DNA from: Staphylococcus hyicus
GTDB taxonomy: Bacteria > Bacillota > Bacilli > Staphylococcales > Staphylococcaceae
Length of the DNA stretch: 64,000 nt
Direction of reading: 5' to 3'
Assembly: GCF_000816085.1 (NCBI RefSeq)
Contig: NZ_CP008747.1
Coordinates: forward strand, 558,001 to 622,000
The notes under the pieces were generated by a model that had not been told where the DNA came from, searched no databases, and was given only the letters and a program-made list of their open reading frames with translations. The position numbers were made by a program, and so were the translations under genes. Of this stretch, positions 56,264 to 64,000 are shown one piece after another (the stretch's first letter is position 1; each line of letters starts with the position of its first letter).

Positions 56264-57298
56264 TTGGTTAACAAAAGAGAGATGAGAAAAAATGAACATG
56301 TTAAATTAGCTTTAGCACAATCGTCTTTACCAATATCAGATTTTGATCGCATCCACTTTGTTCATCATGCGATTCCAAGTATGAATACGTGTGATGTTTC
56401 AATGTCTTCTGAATTTCCAGATTTTCAATTGTCCAAAGCGTTATACATTAATGCGATGACAGGGGGATCAGAATGGACATTAGAGATTAATCAGAAACTG
56501 GCACAAGTCGCACGTGAAGTTGGCATACCGATGGCCGTGGGAAGTATGCATGCTGCACTCAATAATGATGGTGTAAAACAGTCATTTATAATTGTGAGAC
56601 AAGAAAATCCTAAAGGTGACTTATGGGCAAATGTCAGCGCAGATGTAACACTTGAAGAAGCCAAACGCGCAATAGATATGATTGACGCAAATGCGTTACA
56701 AATTCATGTGAATGCGCCTCAAGAGTTAGTCATGCCTGAAGGGAGTCGGCATTTTGAACATTGGCGTACCTCTATTGCGTCCATTGTAGCAGGTGTAGAT
56801 GTGCCAGTAATCGTAAAAGAAGTTGGATTTGGTATGAGCTATGAAACCATTCGTGCGCTCATTCAATGCGGTGTTGCTTATGTTGATGTCAGTGGTAAAG
56901 GCGGTACAAATTTTGCTACGATTGAAAACGAAAGACGTAAATTGAAAGACATGTCTTATATGCAAGACTGGGGGCAGTCAACTGTGGTTTCATTATTAGA
57001 ATCACGTAATTTAAATAATCGGATTCATATTCTCGCAAGTGGTGGTATTAGAAACCCTCTTGATGCAATTAAAGCTTTACGCTTAGGCGCTGAAGGAATT
57101 GGAATGTCGCGTCATATTCTTCAAATTGTTCAAGAAGAAGGGGTTGACGCAGGGATTGAATATTTAACTGCCTTTCATGAACAAATGATAAAAATAATGA
57201 CGTTATTAAACGTTAAAGATATTGCGTCGTTACGTCAATCTTCTATTATAATAGATGAGTATTTAAGATCATGGATTCAACAGCGTCAACTTTATTAA
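56264..57298 (+). CDS. fni: Type-2 isopentenyl-diphosphate delta-isomerase
   Basis: This FMN- and NADPH-dependent enzyme interconverts IPP and DMAPP for isoprenoid (menaquinone, undecaprenol) synthesis. Family features are RKNEHVKLALAQ at the start, YINAMTGGSEWT, VNAPQELVMPEG, VIVKEVGFGMS, DVSGKGGTNF and ASGGIRNPLDAIKALRLGA. Length is 344 residues. TTG 56264 follows GGAGGGA by 6 bases. The upstream ATG 56249 overlaps that site. A terminator follows. Confidence 0.94.
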   Translation: MVNKREMRKNEHVKLALAQSSLPISDFDRIHFVHHAIPSMNTCDVSMSSEFPDFQLSKALYINAMTGGSEWTLEINQKLAQVAREVGIPMAVGSMHAALNNDGVKQSFIIVRQENPKGDLWANVSADVTLEEAKRAIDMIDANALQIHVNAPQELVMPEGSRHFEHWRTSIASIVAGVDVPVIVKEVGFGMSYETIRALIQCGVAYVDVSGKGGTNFATIENERRKLKDMSYMQDWGQSTVVSLLESRNLNNRIHILASGGIRNPLDAIKALRLGAEGIGMSRHILQIVQEEGVDAGIEYLTAFHEQMIKIMTLLNVKDIASLRQSSIIIDEYLRSWIQQRQLY

Positions 57299-57314
57299 TA
57301 TAGATATAAAAAAC

Positions 57315-57358
57315 ATTGTGATTGAAACGATAACGTCGTAGAAATCACAATTTTTTTA
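57315..57358 (+). terminator. Terminator of fni
   Basis: ATTGTGATT and AATCACAAT pair with an inner ACGA/TCGT, and seven T follow. Confidence 0.8.
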
Positions 57359-57382
57359 TATTAGCAAAGTTTTTTCACCCTA

Positions 57383-57438
57383 TTGCAATGTCTCGTAATG
57401 TGGCGTATACTTTTAAATCGTAACAATTACGATTTAAA
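57383..57438 (+). promoter_or_regulatory. Promoter and Zur box of the CobW-like gene
   Basis: TTGCAA (57383-57388), a 17-base spacer and TATACT (57406-57411) form the promoter. Immediately downstream is a perfect inverted repeat with 12-base arms TTTAAATCGTAA and TTACGATTTAAA around a 3-base centre (57412-57438). It matches the staphylococcal/Bacillus Zur operator TAAATCGTAATNATTACGATTTA almost exactly. Zinc-loaded Zur would block transcription. Confidence 0.92.
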
Positions 57439-57455
57439 TAGTGGAGGGTCTAATC

Positions 57456-58658
57456 ATGAAGAAAGTACCAGTTACAGTTTTAAGTGGTTATCTCGGTTCA
57501 GGGAAAACAACATTACTTAATCATATTTTAAATCAGCGTGAAGGACGACGTATCGCAGTTATTGTAAATGATATGAGTGAAGTTAATATTGATAAGGATC
57601 TTGTTGCTGAAGGTGGGGGCTTATCACGCACAGATGAGAAATTAGTAGAATTATCAAACGGTTGTATTTGTTGTACTTTACGTGAAGATTTATTGAAAGA
57701 AGTAGAGCGTATTGTGCAAAAAGGTGGAATCGACCATATTGTCATTGAATCGACTGGAATTTCGGAACCAGTCCCTGTGGCACAAACCTTCTCGTATGTA
57801 GATGAAGAACTTGGAATTGATTTAACTAAAATTTGTCAGTTAGATACGATGGTAACTGTTGTCGATGCCAATCGTTTCATCAATGATTATCAGTCTGGCG
57901 ACATGCTATTAGATCGCAATCAAGCGGTTGGAGAAGAAGATGAACGTACGGTTGCGGATTTACTTATCGATCAAATCGAATTTTGTGATGTATTGATTTT
58001 AAATAAAATTGATTTAGTTTCAGAAGAAGAGGCGAATCGTTTAGAAGCAATGTTGCGTAAACTTCAGCCTTCAGCTGATATTATTCGTACAATCAATTCT
58101 GAAGTGCCACTAGATAAAGTACTAAATACGGGTAAATTTGATTTCGAAAAAGCAAGCCAATCTGCGGGTTGGTTACAAGAGTTAGAAGCAGGTGGGCATG
58201 AAACACATACACCAGAAACAGAAGAGTATGGTATTTCGTCCTTTGTATATAAGCGACGCTTACCTTTTCATGCTGAACGCTTCAATGAATGGTTAGAGCA
58301 TATGTCTGAATCTATCGTGCGGGCGAAAGGGATAGCTTGGCTAGCACAATATAACAATGTTGCTTGTTTAGTGTCTCAAGCAGGAACAGCTGTGGACATT
58401 CATCCTGTAACATATTGGGTTGCAGCAATGCCTAAAGCGGAACGTGCAGCGATTTTACAAGAACGTGAAGATGTTCGTGCAGATTGGGATCCTGAATATG
58501 GAGATCGACATACGCAACTTGTAATTATAGGAATAGATTTAGATAAAGCGGCCATTGAAAAAGCATTAGATGCATGTCTTTTAAACAGTCATGAAATTGA
58601 TGCAGATTGGTCTCAATTTAAAAGTCCTTACGAATGGGAAATTGTAAGACAATCATAA
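57456..58658 (+). CDS. CobW/COG0523 GTPase, zinc-starvation metallochaperone
   Basis: This 400-residue G3E GTPase has Walker A GYLGSGKTT (11-19), the metal motif CICC (70-73), ESTGISEP and base-recognition NKID. The C-terminal CobW_C domain follows. Members such as Bacillus YciC/ZagA are made under zinc limitation and deliver zinc to client enzymes. The perfect Zur box at the promoter puts this gene in that group. ATG 57456 follows GTGGAGGG. It is transcribed alone and shares a terminator with gltS. Confidence 0.9.
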   Translation: MKKVPVTVLSGYLGSGKTTLLNHILNQREGRRIAVIVNDMSEVNIDKDLVAEGGGLSRTDEKLVELSNGCICCTLREDLLKEVERIVQKGGIDHIVIESTGISEPVPVAQTFSYVDEELGIDLTKICQLDTMVTVVDANRFINDYQSGDMLLDRNQAVGEEDERTVADLLIDQIEFCDVLILNKIDLVSEEEANRLEAMLRKLQPSADIIRTINSEVPLDKVLNTGKFDFEKASQSAGWLQELEAGGHETHTPETEEYGISSFVYKRRLPFHAERFNEWLEHMSESIVRAKGIAWLAQYNNVACLVSQAGTAVDIHPVTYWVAAMPKAERAAILQEREDVRADWDPEYGDRHTQLVIIGIDLDKAAIEKALDACLLNSHEIDADWSQFKSPYEWEIVRQS

Positions 58659-58689
58659 AAAAGGTCTGGCTTGTGTGCCAGACCTTTTT
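58659..58689. terminator. Bidirectional terminator between the CobW gene and gltS
   Basis: AAAAGGTCTGGC and GCCAGACCTTTT form a compact stem with a six-base loop. A and T runs flank it on both sides. Confidence 0.88.
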
Positions 58690-58693
58690 ACAT

Positions 58694-59905
58694 TTATGGT
58701 CTAAAAATGTTAATAAATGTTGTAATGATAGGTACCCCTAACAAGTCAACTAAAAATGCACCTACTATTGGAACGACTAGATACGCTCTTGGTGAGTTAC
58801 CAAATTTCTTCGTAATAGCATCTAAATTTGCCATTGCGTTTGGTGTGGCACCTAATCCGTGGCCAATGAATCCACCAATCATTACTGCCGCGTCATAATC
58901 TTTACCAAGTAATCGGAATACGATAAAGATTGAGAATAGTGCCACGAAAATAATTTGGCAAATTACGATAATCACAAGTGGTAACGCTAAATCATAGATT
59001 TCTGTAATGTTAATACTCATAAGTGCTAATGATAAGAAAACGCCAAGTGAAATATCACCGATACGATTTGTAAATTTTAAATCAATCAAGTTTAAATTTC
59101 CATATTCTGAAATGTTGCGAATAATTACTGCAATAAACATTGCTGCAACATATAATGGAATACTAAATCCTGTTAAGCTAGTAAATAATTCCCCTAAATA
59201 TGTGCCGACTGCCATACAGAATAGCAAAATTGCAATTTGAATAAAAAACACTTCAGAAAAAGCAAAACGCTTATGTAAATGTGTATTTTCTACAATTTCA
59301 GAGTAATCTTTTTGTTTGTTGTCAAGTTGTTTCGGTGCTAAGTCATGTTTTTTTATTAAATAACGAACGACCGGACCACCTATGAGGCCACCTGCGACAA
59401 GACCGAGTGTTGCGGCTGCAAGTGCAGCAGTTACAGCTGAGTTTACACCTAAATTTTGAATGGTTTGTCCGTATGCAGCAGCGTTACCGTGGCCACCTTC
59501 CATTGACATGGCGCCTGCTGTTAACCCCAATAACGGGTCGATCCCTAATACTTTAGAAAGGGAAACACCGATAACGTTTTGCATTGTAGCGAGAATACCA
59601 CAAAGTATCCAATAAACAATAAGGACCTTTCCACCTAATTTTAGGAGCTTGAATGAAGCGCCCAAACCAATTGTCGTGAAAAAGGCTAACATGAAAAAGT
59701 CTTGGAAAAATTTTCCGTTTAATTTAATTGTTAAAATGCCTGTGCTAGATAAAATTGCTGCTAAGATTGCAAATATTAAACCACCTATTACCGGGGACGG
59801 GATACTCAAACGGTTAAATATAGCGACCCTGTTGACGATGGCATGTCCTATAATTAATAGAAACACGGCAAGACACAAGGTTGATATTTCATTTAATTCA
59901 ATCAT
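58694..59905 (-). CDS. gltS: Sodium/glutamate symporter
   Basis: This 403-residue membrane protein has about ten helices with the duplicated GltS fold: MEGGHGNAAAYG in one half and GGFIGHGLGATPNAMANL in the other. It imports glutamate with sodium. GAGGAGGATAAC precedes ATG 59905. Upstream, at about 59938-59955, a short inverted repeat GAGCG-N7-CGCTC could be an operator, but I cannot name the regulator. Confidence 0.93.
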   Translation of the reverse strand: MIELNEISTLCLAVFLLIIGHAIVNRVAIFNRLSIPSPVIGGLIFAILAAILSSTGILTIKLNGKFFQDFFMLAFFTTIGLGASFKLLKLGGKVLIVYWILCGILATMQNVIGVSLSKVLGIDPLLGLTAGAMSMEGGHGNAAAYGQTIQNLGVNSAVTAALAAATLGLVAGGLIGGPVVRYLIKKHDLAPKQLDNKQKDYSEIVENTHLHKRFAFSEVFFIQIAILLFCMAVGTYLGELFTSLTGFSIPLYVAAMFIAVIIRNISEYGNLNLIDLKFTNRIGDISLGVFLSLALMSINITEIYDLALPLVIIVICQIIFVALFSIFIVFRLLGKDYDAAVMIGGFIGHGLGATPNAMANLDAITKKFGNSPRAYLVVPIVGAFLVDLLGVPIITTFINIFRP

Positions 59906-60057
59906 GCTGGGTTATCCTCCTCGTATAAATAATGAGAGCGCTTTATACGCTCACGTCAGTTTATTATACTACATGAGATATAAAAATCTATATTAAATTT
60001 ATGTTAAAGAGATTAATACATGTTTACGTGTAAAATAATTATTTTGCAATGTATAAA

Positions 60058-60882
60058 TTATTTATATACTTTCCGATACGTTGAAGGTGGCATATCAAAA
60101 TGTTTGCGGAAAGCTTTTGAGAATAGTAAGGGATCACTGTAACCGACAGCTTGCGCAATATCTTGAATGGGCTTCGACGTAGTTTTAAGCATTGAAGAGG
60201 CATGATATAGTCGTAAATAGATTAAATACTGTTGAGGTGATTGATCCATCCATTTAATAAATAATTTATATAGATAACTACGACTTACTTTTGCATATTG
60301 GGCGATATCATCAATTGTAATGGCATACATATAATTTTGATTCATATAATCCACAGCGTCTTGAACACTCGAATATATTTGGTTGTGCTCCTTTTCAAAA
60401 GGCTTAGGTGCACATTGTGTGATTAAAAATAATAATTTATATAAATCACTTAAGTGGTGAATATCATCAGATGTAGCTGTTTCGTAAGTAATGGCACGTT
60501 CACATATTTGATACATCACTTTAGAAATGTCGGAGGTGTCTTTATTCATGACGACAGGGCAGTCGATAAGTGAAGTGCGTTTTAAATAGTCTATCGCGAG
60601 ATTACCGCTAAAACCAACCCAATGATATGTCCACGGGTCATCGGCCGACGCTTCGTAATGTACATGCATACCTTCTTGCAACAAAAACATATCTCCGGAT
60701 TTTAACTGATACGTTGATTGTTGATATGTAAACGAGCCTGTACCAGCCACAATAATATGTAATACAGCAGGTTTAACGACTGTGTACTGATAACTTACAT
60801 TGGGTGTGCCAATTTCGATACCGCATTCATCAATATTAGCTTCAAAATGATTCCTTTTAAATAATTTCCACAATAATTGCAC
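60058..60882 (-). CDS. AraC-family regulator with cupin sensor domain
   Basis: This 274-residue protein has an N-terminal AraC_binding cupin (about residues 20-110; GTGSFTYQQSTYQLKSGDMFLLQEGMHVHYEAS). Its C-terminal AraC helix-turn-helix pair is at about 178-270 (ITIDDIAQYAKVSRSYLYKLFIKWM, then PIQDIAQAVGYSDPLLFSKAFRKHFDMPPSTYRK). The layout fits sugar-responsive regulators. GTG 60882 follows AAAGGAG by 9 bases. It is divergent from the GH2-like gene, 129 bases away, which it may control. Confidence 0.85.
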   Translation of the reverse strand: MQLLWKLFKRNHFEANIDECGIEIGTPNVSYQYTVVKPAVLHIIVAGTGSFTYQQSTYQLKSGDMFLLQEGMHVHYEASADDPWTYHWVGFSGNLAIDYLKRTSLIDCPVVMNKDTSDISKVMYQICERAITYETATSDDIHHLSDLYKLLFLITQCAPKPFEKEHNQIYSSVQDAVDYMNQNYMYAITIDDIAQYAKVSRSYLYKLFIKWMDQSPQQYLIYLRLYHASSMLKTTSKPIQDIAQAVGYSDPLLFSKAFRKHFDMPPSTYRKVYK

Positions 60883-61011
60883 ATAAACAGCTCCTTTATT
60901 ATGGAATCATTTTACCATGTTTTAGAAAGATAGTGATATATTGCGTGTGAAAAATGTATGTTAAATTATGAAAGTACAAAAAAGTGTAGTCTAATTAATT
61001 GGAGGTCTATT

Positions 61012-61857
61012 ATGTATATAGAAAAAAAACGCATAAATATTTATAAAAATCAAAATCGTATTTCATCTCCTAGACTTATGACACCATTTATGAATAAACA
61101 AGAATATTTTAATATTTCGCGCAAGGAAGAAGCAGCAGCCTATATACCTGTTCGATTCATCAGCAAATTTGAAGATTATTCATCAATGTTGCTTCACACA
61201 TCGTCACATCAAATGTTAAAAGAAAATGCCAAATCTCAATATGTCTGCACGACATTAACAGCACAATTCAAGATAGAGGATTATGACAAACTTCAAGATT
61301 ATCACCTTTACATTCATGAGCTTGCATGTCCAATGATGTTAATGCTTGATAATACCATTGTTTCCTATGTAGAACCTGATTATACATATCATCGCATTGA
61401 TATTACACCGCTTATTTCATCGGGCATACATGAAATAAAAATGATGGTATTTCAAGAACGTCATGATGCGACATGTCAATACGCTTCTTCATTATTAGAA
61501 GATATATATATTATGTCGCGTGCATATGACCGCATTGAAGATTTTGATGTTTTTTGTCAATATGATTCTGAGACTGCCATGTTACAACCTACAATAGAAA
61601 TTAAAGATATTGAAGGCGCACCTTACATCACATATAGTGTGCTAGATCAATTTGGAGAGACTTTGACGGTAGGTGAAATAAATATTGATCAATCAAATCA
61701 TTTAAACCTTCAAGCCATCCCATTGGAGGAAAATGATTTACACCATTTAACATTAATGCTTGAAACGCAAGACGAAGTCATTATGCATGAGTTAATGATG
61801 AAATTTGTTATGCCGACAACACATGCCGAGCATCCTACAAAAGTCATTGCGATTTAG
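61012..61857 (+). CDS. GH2-like sugar-binding plus Ig-like domain protein without a catalytic barrel
   Basis: This 281-residue protein has a layout like the first two domains of a GH2 beta-galactosidase. A jelly-roll part (about residues 30-155) contains LDNTIVSYVEPDYTYHRIDITPLISSGIHEIKMMVF and LLEDIYIMSRAYDRIEDF. An Ig-like part (about 160-250) contains TAMLQPTIEI and YSVLDQFGETLTVG. No TIM barrel or catalytic Glu region follows. The frame is open and ends cleanly with AAGTCATTGCGATT before the stop, so it is not an obvious fresh pseudogene. ATG 61012 follows GGAGG. It lacks a signal peptide. The adjacent AraC regulator is typical of beta-galactoside genes. Confidence 0.6.
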   Translation: MYIEKKRINIYKNQNRISSPRLMTPFMNKQEYFNISRKEEAAAYIPVRFISKFEDYSSMLLHTSSHQMLKENAKSQYVCTTLTAQFKIEDYDKLQDYHLYIHELACPMMLMLDNTIVSYVEPDYTYHRIDITPLISSGIHEIKMMVFQERHDATCQYASSLLEDIYIMSRAYDRIEDFDVFCQYDSETAMLQPTIEIKDIEGAPYITYSVLDQFGETLTVGEINIDQSNHLNLQAIPLEENDLHHLTLMLETQDEVIMHELMMKFVMPTTHAEHPTKVIAI

Positions 61858-61926
61858 GAAAATTACGTAATGAATCAATAACACAGAGTTGTATACGCTT
61901 ACATTCTGTCGCTAAAAAAGTTAGAC

Positions 61927-61954
61927 TTGTCAAATTCATATATGGGTGTATAAT
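61927..61954 (+). promoter_or_regulatory. Promoter of the NhaC-like gene
   Basis: TTGTCA (61927-61932) and TATAAT (61949-61954) are separated by 16 bases, about 37 bases before the start codon. Confidence 0.65.
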
Positions 61955-61990
61955 TCATATCATAAAACTATGAATTGAGGAGCGTCGCCC

Positions 61991-63313
61991 ATGTCAAACG
62001 AACTAAGAAGTCAGAAACATTATGGGGCCTTAGCGTTACTGCCATTGGTCGTATTTTTAATCATATATGTCGGTGTAGGATTATTTTTTACGATCATAGG
62101 TAAGGACGAAGCATTTAATCAATTACCGCGTCATGTTGCGATTATGATTGCCATTGCCATTGCATGGCTTGCATATGATAGGCGTACCCCTTTGGCAAAA
62201 AAAGTTAAAATTTTCACAGAAAATGCCGGTTCGTCTGGTATAGCCGAATTAGGACTCATTCTCTTACTTGCAGGGGCTTTTGCAAGTGCAGCCAGTGCGT
62301 CAGGAGGGCAAGATGCATTAGTCAATATGGGACTCTCTATCATACCCCCAAGTTTATTAATACCAGGTATTTTTGCGATGAGTGCTTTTGTGGCCACTGC
62401 AATGGGGACATCGACTGGGACACAGGCTGCGTTTTTACCTATTGGTATTGCGGTGGCGCAATCTGCGGATTTAAATGTCGCGGCAGCCGCTGCTGCTGTA
62501 ATTGCAGGTGCATATTTTGGGGATAATTTATCCATTATTTCTGATACGACAATTGCAGCCACGACAGGTGTAGGCGCGAATATGAAAGACAAATTTAAAG
62601 CGAATTTTATGATTGCATTGCCTGCAGCGGTAATAACATTTTTTATTTATGCAATCGTGGGAGGTACCGGTAAAATTAAAGGTGATTTATCCTTTAATAT
62701 TTTTGATATTATCCCTTATCTTTTCGTACTCATTGCAGCGATTGCAGGTATGAATGTGATGTTTGTTTTACTGTCAGGGATTGTATTAACAGGTATCATC
62801 GGGATGCTTCGGGGTCATCTTCATTTCTTTGAATGGACAGCTAAAGTTGGGGAAGGCATGGAATCAACGTTTAGCATATTTTTAGTCGCATTTTTAATTT
62901 CTGGACTTGTTGCTTTAATTCGTTACTATGGTGGCATAGATTGGATTGTCGAAACGATGAAAAAACAAGCGCGTGGCCGTAAAAGTGCAGAATATGCAAT
63001 GGGGATTTTATCAGGGATTTTATCAGCAGCTTTAGTTAATAATGTCGTTGCGATATTAATCGCGGCACCTATCGCTAAAGAAATTGGTGATGCATCAAAA
63101 ATACCTCCGAAACGCATGGCAAGTATACTGGACATCTTCGCTGCGAGTGCACTCATGGTGTTACCACATGATAGTGGAATGTTAATGGCAGAACAATTTG
63201 GTAACGTGTCATACTTAGAAGTTTTACAATATTCATTTTATCCTGTTATTTTAATATTATGCACATTTATATCGATTCATTTAGGCATGTTTAAAGGAAA
63301 GCAAACAACTTAA
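61991..63313 (+). CDS. NhaC-family Na+/H+ antiporter
   Basis: This 440-residue membrane protein has about eleven to twelve helices and NhaC family blocks (ATAMGTSTGTQAAFLPIGIAVAQSADLN, AGAYFGDNLSIISDTTIAATTGVGANMKDKF, LPHDSGMLM). It exchanges sodium or a related substrate for protons. Some members are malate:Na+/lactate antiporters, so the substrate is not settled. GGAG precedes ATG 61991. It is convergent with the glycosylase gene. Confidence 0.87.
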   Translation: MSNELRSQKHYGALALLPLVVFLIIYVGVGLFFTIIGKDEAFNQLPRHVAIMIAIAIAWLAYDRRTPLAKKVKIFTENAGSSGIAELGLILLLAGAFASAASASGGQDALVNMGLSIIPPSLLIPGIFAMSAFVATAMGTSTGTQAAFLPIGIAVAQSADLNVAAAAAAVIAGAYFGDNLSIISDTTIAATTGVGANMKDKFKANFMIALPAAVITFFIYAIVGGTGKIKGDLSFNIFDIIPYLFVLIAAIAGMNVMFVLLSGIVLTGIIGMLRGHLHFFEWTAKVGEGMESTFSIFLVAFLISGLVALIRYYGGIDWIVETMKKQARGRKSAEYAMGILSGILSAALVNNVVAILIAAPIAKEIGDASKIPPKRMASILDIFAASALMVLPHDSGMLMAEQFGNVSYLEVLQYSFYPVILILCTFISIHLGMFKGKQTT

Positions 63314-63316
63314 CAG

Positions 63317-63352
63317 AAAGCGCACGCGAAGAATTGAACGCGTGCGCTTTTC
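63317..63352. terminator. Terminator between nhaC and the glycosylase gene
   Basis: AAAGCGCACGCG (63317-63328) and CGCGTGCGCTTT are perfectly complementary around ten bases, with TTTTCC after on the plus strand. Confidence 0.85.
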
Positions 63353-63961
63353 CTATTTCCAAGTCTCGTCTGGAAGTATATAATCACGTTTTCTTTGATG
63401 TGATACATAGGGATTGCCTTGTACTGTAAATCTTAAAGGTTTATGTGTCCAATGACCTTTATTAGGTATACCGATGCGTGGGCTTTCTACAATTTTTCTT
63501 GGATATTTACGGTTTTTTGTATCGATTTTAAGACGGCCTTCATTTAGGCGTGTGCCATCAATGGTACGTGGAATTTGCATGGCAGTAGTAAATTTACCAG
63601 GTCCATTGGTAAGCTCGTAGCCTGATTTACCTCGGTTTTGAATCATCATTTCGATGCCATCTTCGGGTTCGATTGCACGAATTAATACCCCTTCAGGTAC
63701 ACCTTTAGCTTGTGTGACAAAATTGATAAGTAAGTAACGATGCATCATATGGCCATAAATGGTGCCGCCTAATTGATAAAGCGAACGCACTTTAGGTGTA
63801 CGCTTTCCTTGATAGCCATGTGCTGCTCGATCATCAAAACCTAAATACGCTTCCGTCTCCACGATATATCCCGTATACGTTGTTTGCGCACTTTCATAAA
63901 TTATTTTAACGCCAAGTAAATCTTTGGCCACCTCAATTGTTGGTCGATGTATAAAATCCAT
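63353..63961 (-). CDS. 3-methyladenine DNA glycosylase (AAG/Mpg family)
   Basis: This 203-residue DNA repair enzyme excises alkylated purines. The family pattern is clear: [36 protein letters not shown] (catalytic Glu in ETEAY), [45 protein letters not shown] 63961 follows GGAGG by 10 bases. The alternative ATG 63985 lacks a site. Confidence 0.92.
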   Translation of the reverse strand: MDFIHRPTIEVAKDLLGVKIIYESAQTTYTGYIVETEAYLGFDDRAAHGYQGKRTPKVRSLYQLGGTIYGHMMHRYLLINFVTQAKGVPEGVLIRAIEPEDGIEMMIQNRGKSGYELTNGPGKFTTAMQIPRTIDGTRLNEGRLKIDTKNRKYPRKIVESPRIGIPNKGHWTHKPLRFTVQGNPYVSHQRKRDYILPDETWK

Positions 63962-64000
63962 AACGAACTGCCTCCAATATGTCATTACTCTAAGTGTAAC

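Noticed and set aside
59938..59955. CcpA cre-like or operator repeat upstream of gltS
   Set aside because: GAGCG-N7-CGCTC is a short inverted repeat, and the cre match (TGAGAGCGCTTTAT) fails at key positions. It is noted in the gltS entry only.
62131..62592. 153-codon open frame antisense to the NhaC gene
   Set aside because: Ala/Ile-rich translation is a mirror of hydrophobic helices in the true gene.
1..64000. CRISPR, tRNA, rRNA, insertion sequence, prophage or defence island
   Set aside because: No regularly spaced repeats, cloverleaf genes, transposase or phage genes were seen. Gene content is mostly metabolic and core-like.

Overview
The window looks like chromosomal DNA of a non-aureus Staphylococcus. 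It is AT-rich and low-GC, with strong Bacillota ribosome-binding sites and many T-tailed hairpin terminators. Nearly every protein has a recognisable staphylococcal counterpart: NirBD, NarGHJI-NreABC-NarK, Rsp, HssRS/HrtAB, TcaR/TcaA, an AdsA-type LPXTG nucleotidase, Mqo and type-2 isopentenyl isomerase. I cannot name the species from sequence alone. I see no rRNA, tRNA, insertion sequence, prophage or CRISPR array, so this is mostly core genome with some rearranged or added genes.

Layout. 1-16 kb is a nitrate/nitrite respiration island: the 3' part of nirB, nirD, a siroheme methyltransferase, a cell-wall-anchored 5'-nucleotidase, narGHJI with the oxygen/nitrate sensor nreABC in one overlapping operon, then the nitrate/nitrite transporter. 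16-28 kb holds peptidases, transporters, galU, the AraC-type global regulator rsp (with a gene-poor divergent flank where S. aureus carries the SSR42 RNA) and a marR-corA operon. 28-41 kb carries a Na/Pi cotransporter behind a PhoP-like box, a hairpin-rich repeat region, a copper-type copCD-ycnI-DUF2871 operon, a Fur-boxed iruO-acetyltransferase operon, a sugar:H+ symporter with a cre over its -10, and lctP behind a near-perfect Rex site. 41-51 kb has mqo, the heme-sensing hssRS facing hrtBA, and tcaR-tcaA. 51-64 kb has a TetR regulator, an alpha/beta hydrolase, a PfoR/EIIC-like protein, fni, a Zur-controlled CobW GTPase, gltS, an AraC regulator divergent from a catalytic-domain-less GH2-like protein, an NhaC antiporter and a 3-methyladenine glycosylase.

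How the parts fit. Several genes serve redox balance and anaerobic or microaerobic growth: nitrate to nitrite to ammonium, lactate transport and malate:quinone oxidation. Their promoters carry NreC-like and Rex-like sites. A second theme is metal and heme handling: Fur box at iruO, HssR box at hrtBA, Zur box at the CobW gene, CopCD/YcnI and CorA. I found no obviously new defence or mobile system. The best leads are the orphan GH2-fold protein, the structured intergenic repeat at 30.0-30.3 kb, the probable SSR42-equivalent region, the alpha/beta hydrolase lacking its expected catalytic His, and the placement of adsA inside the nitrate locus. Family assignments and S. aureus comparisons come from recalled knowledge; no database search was run.
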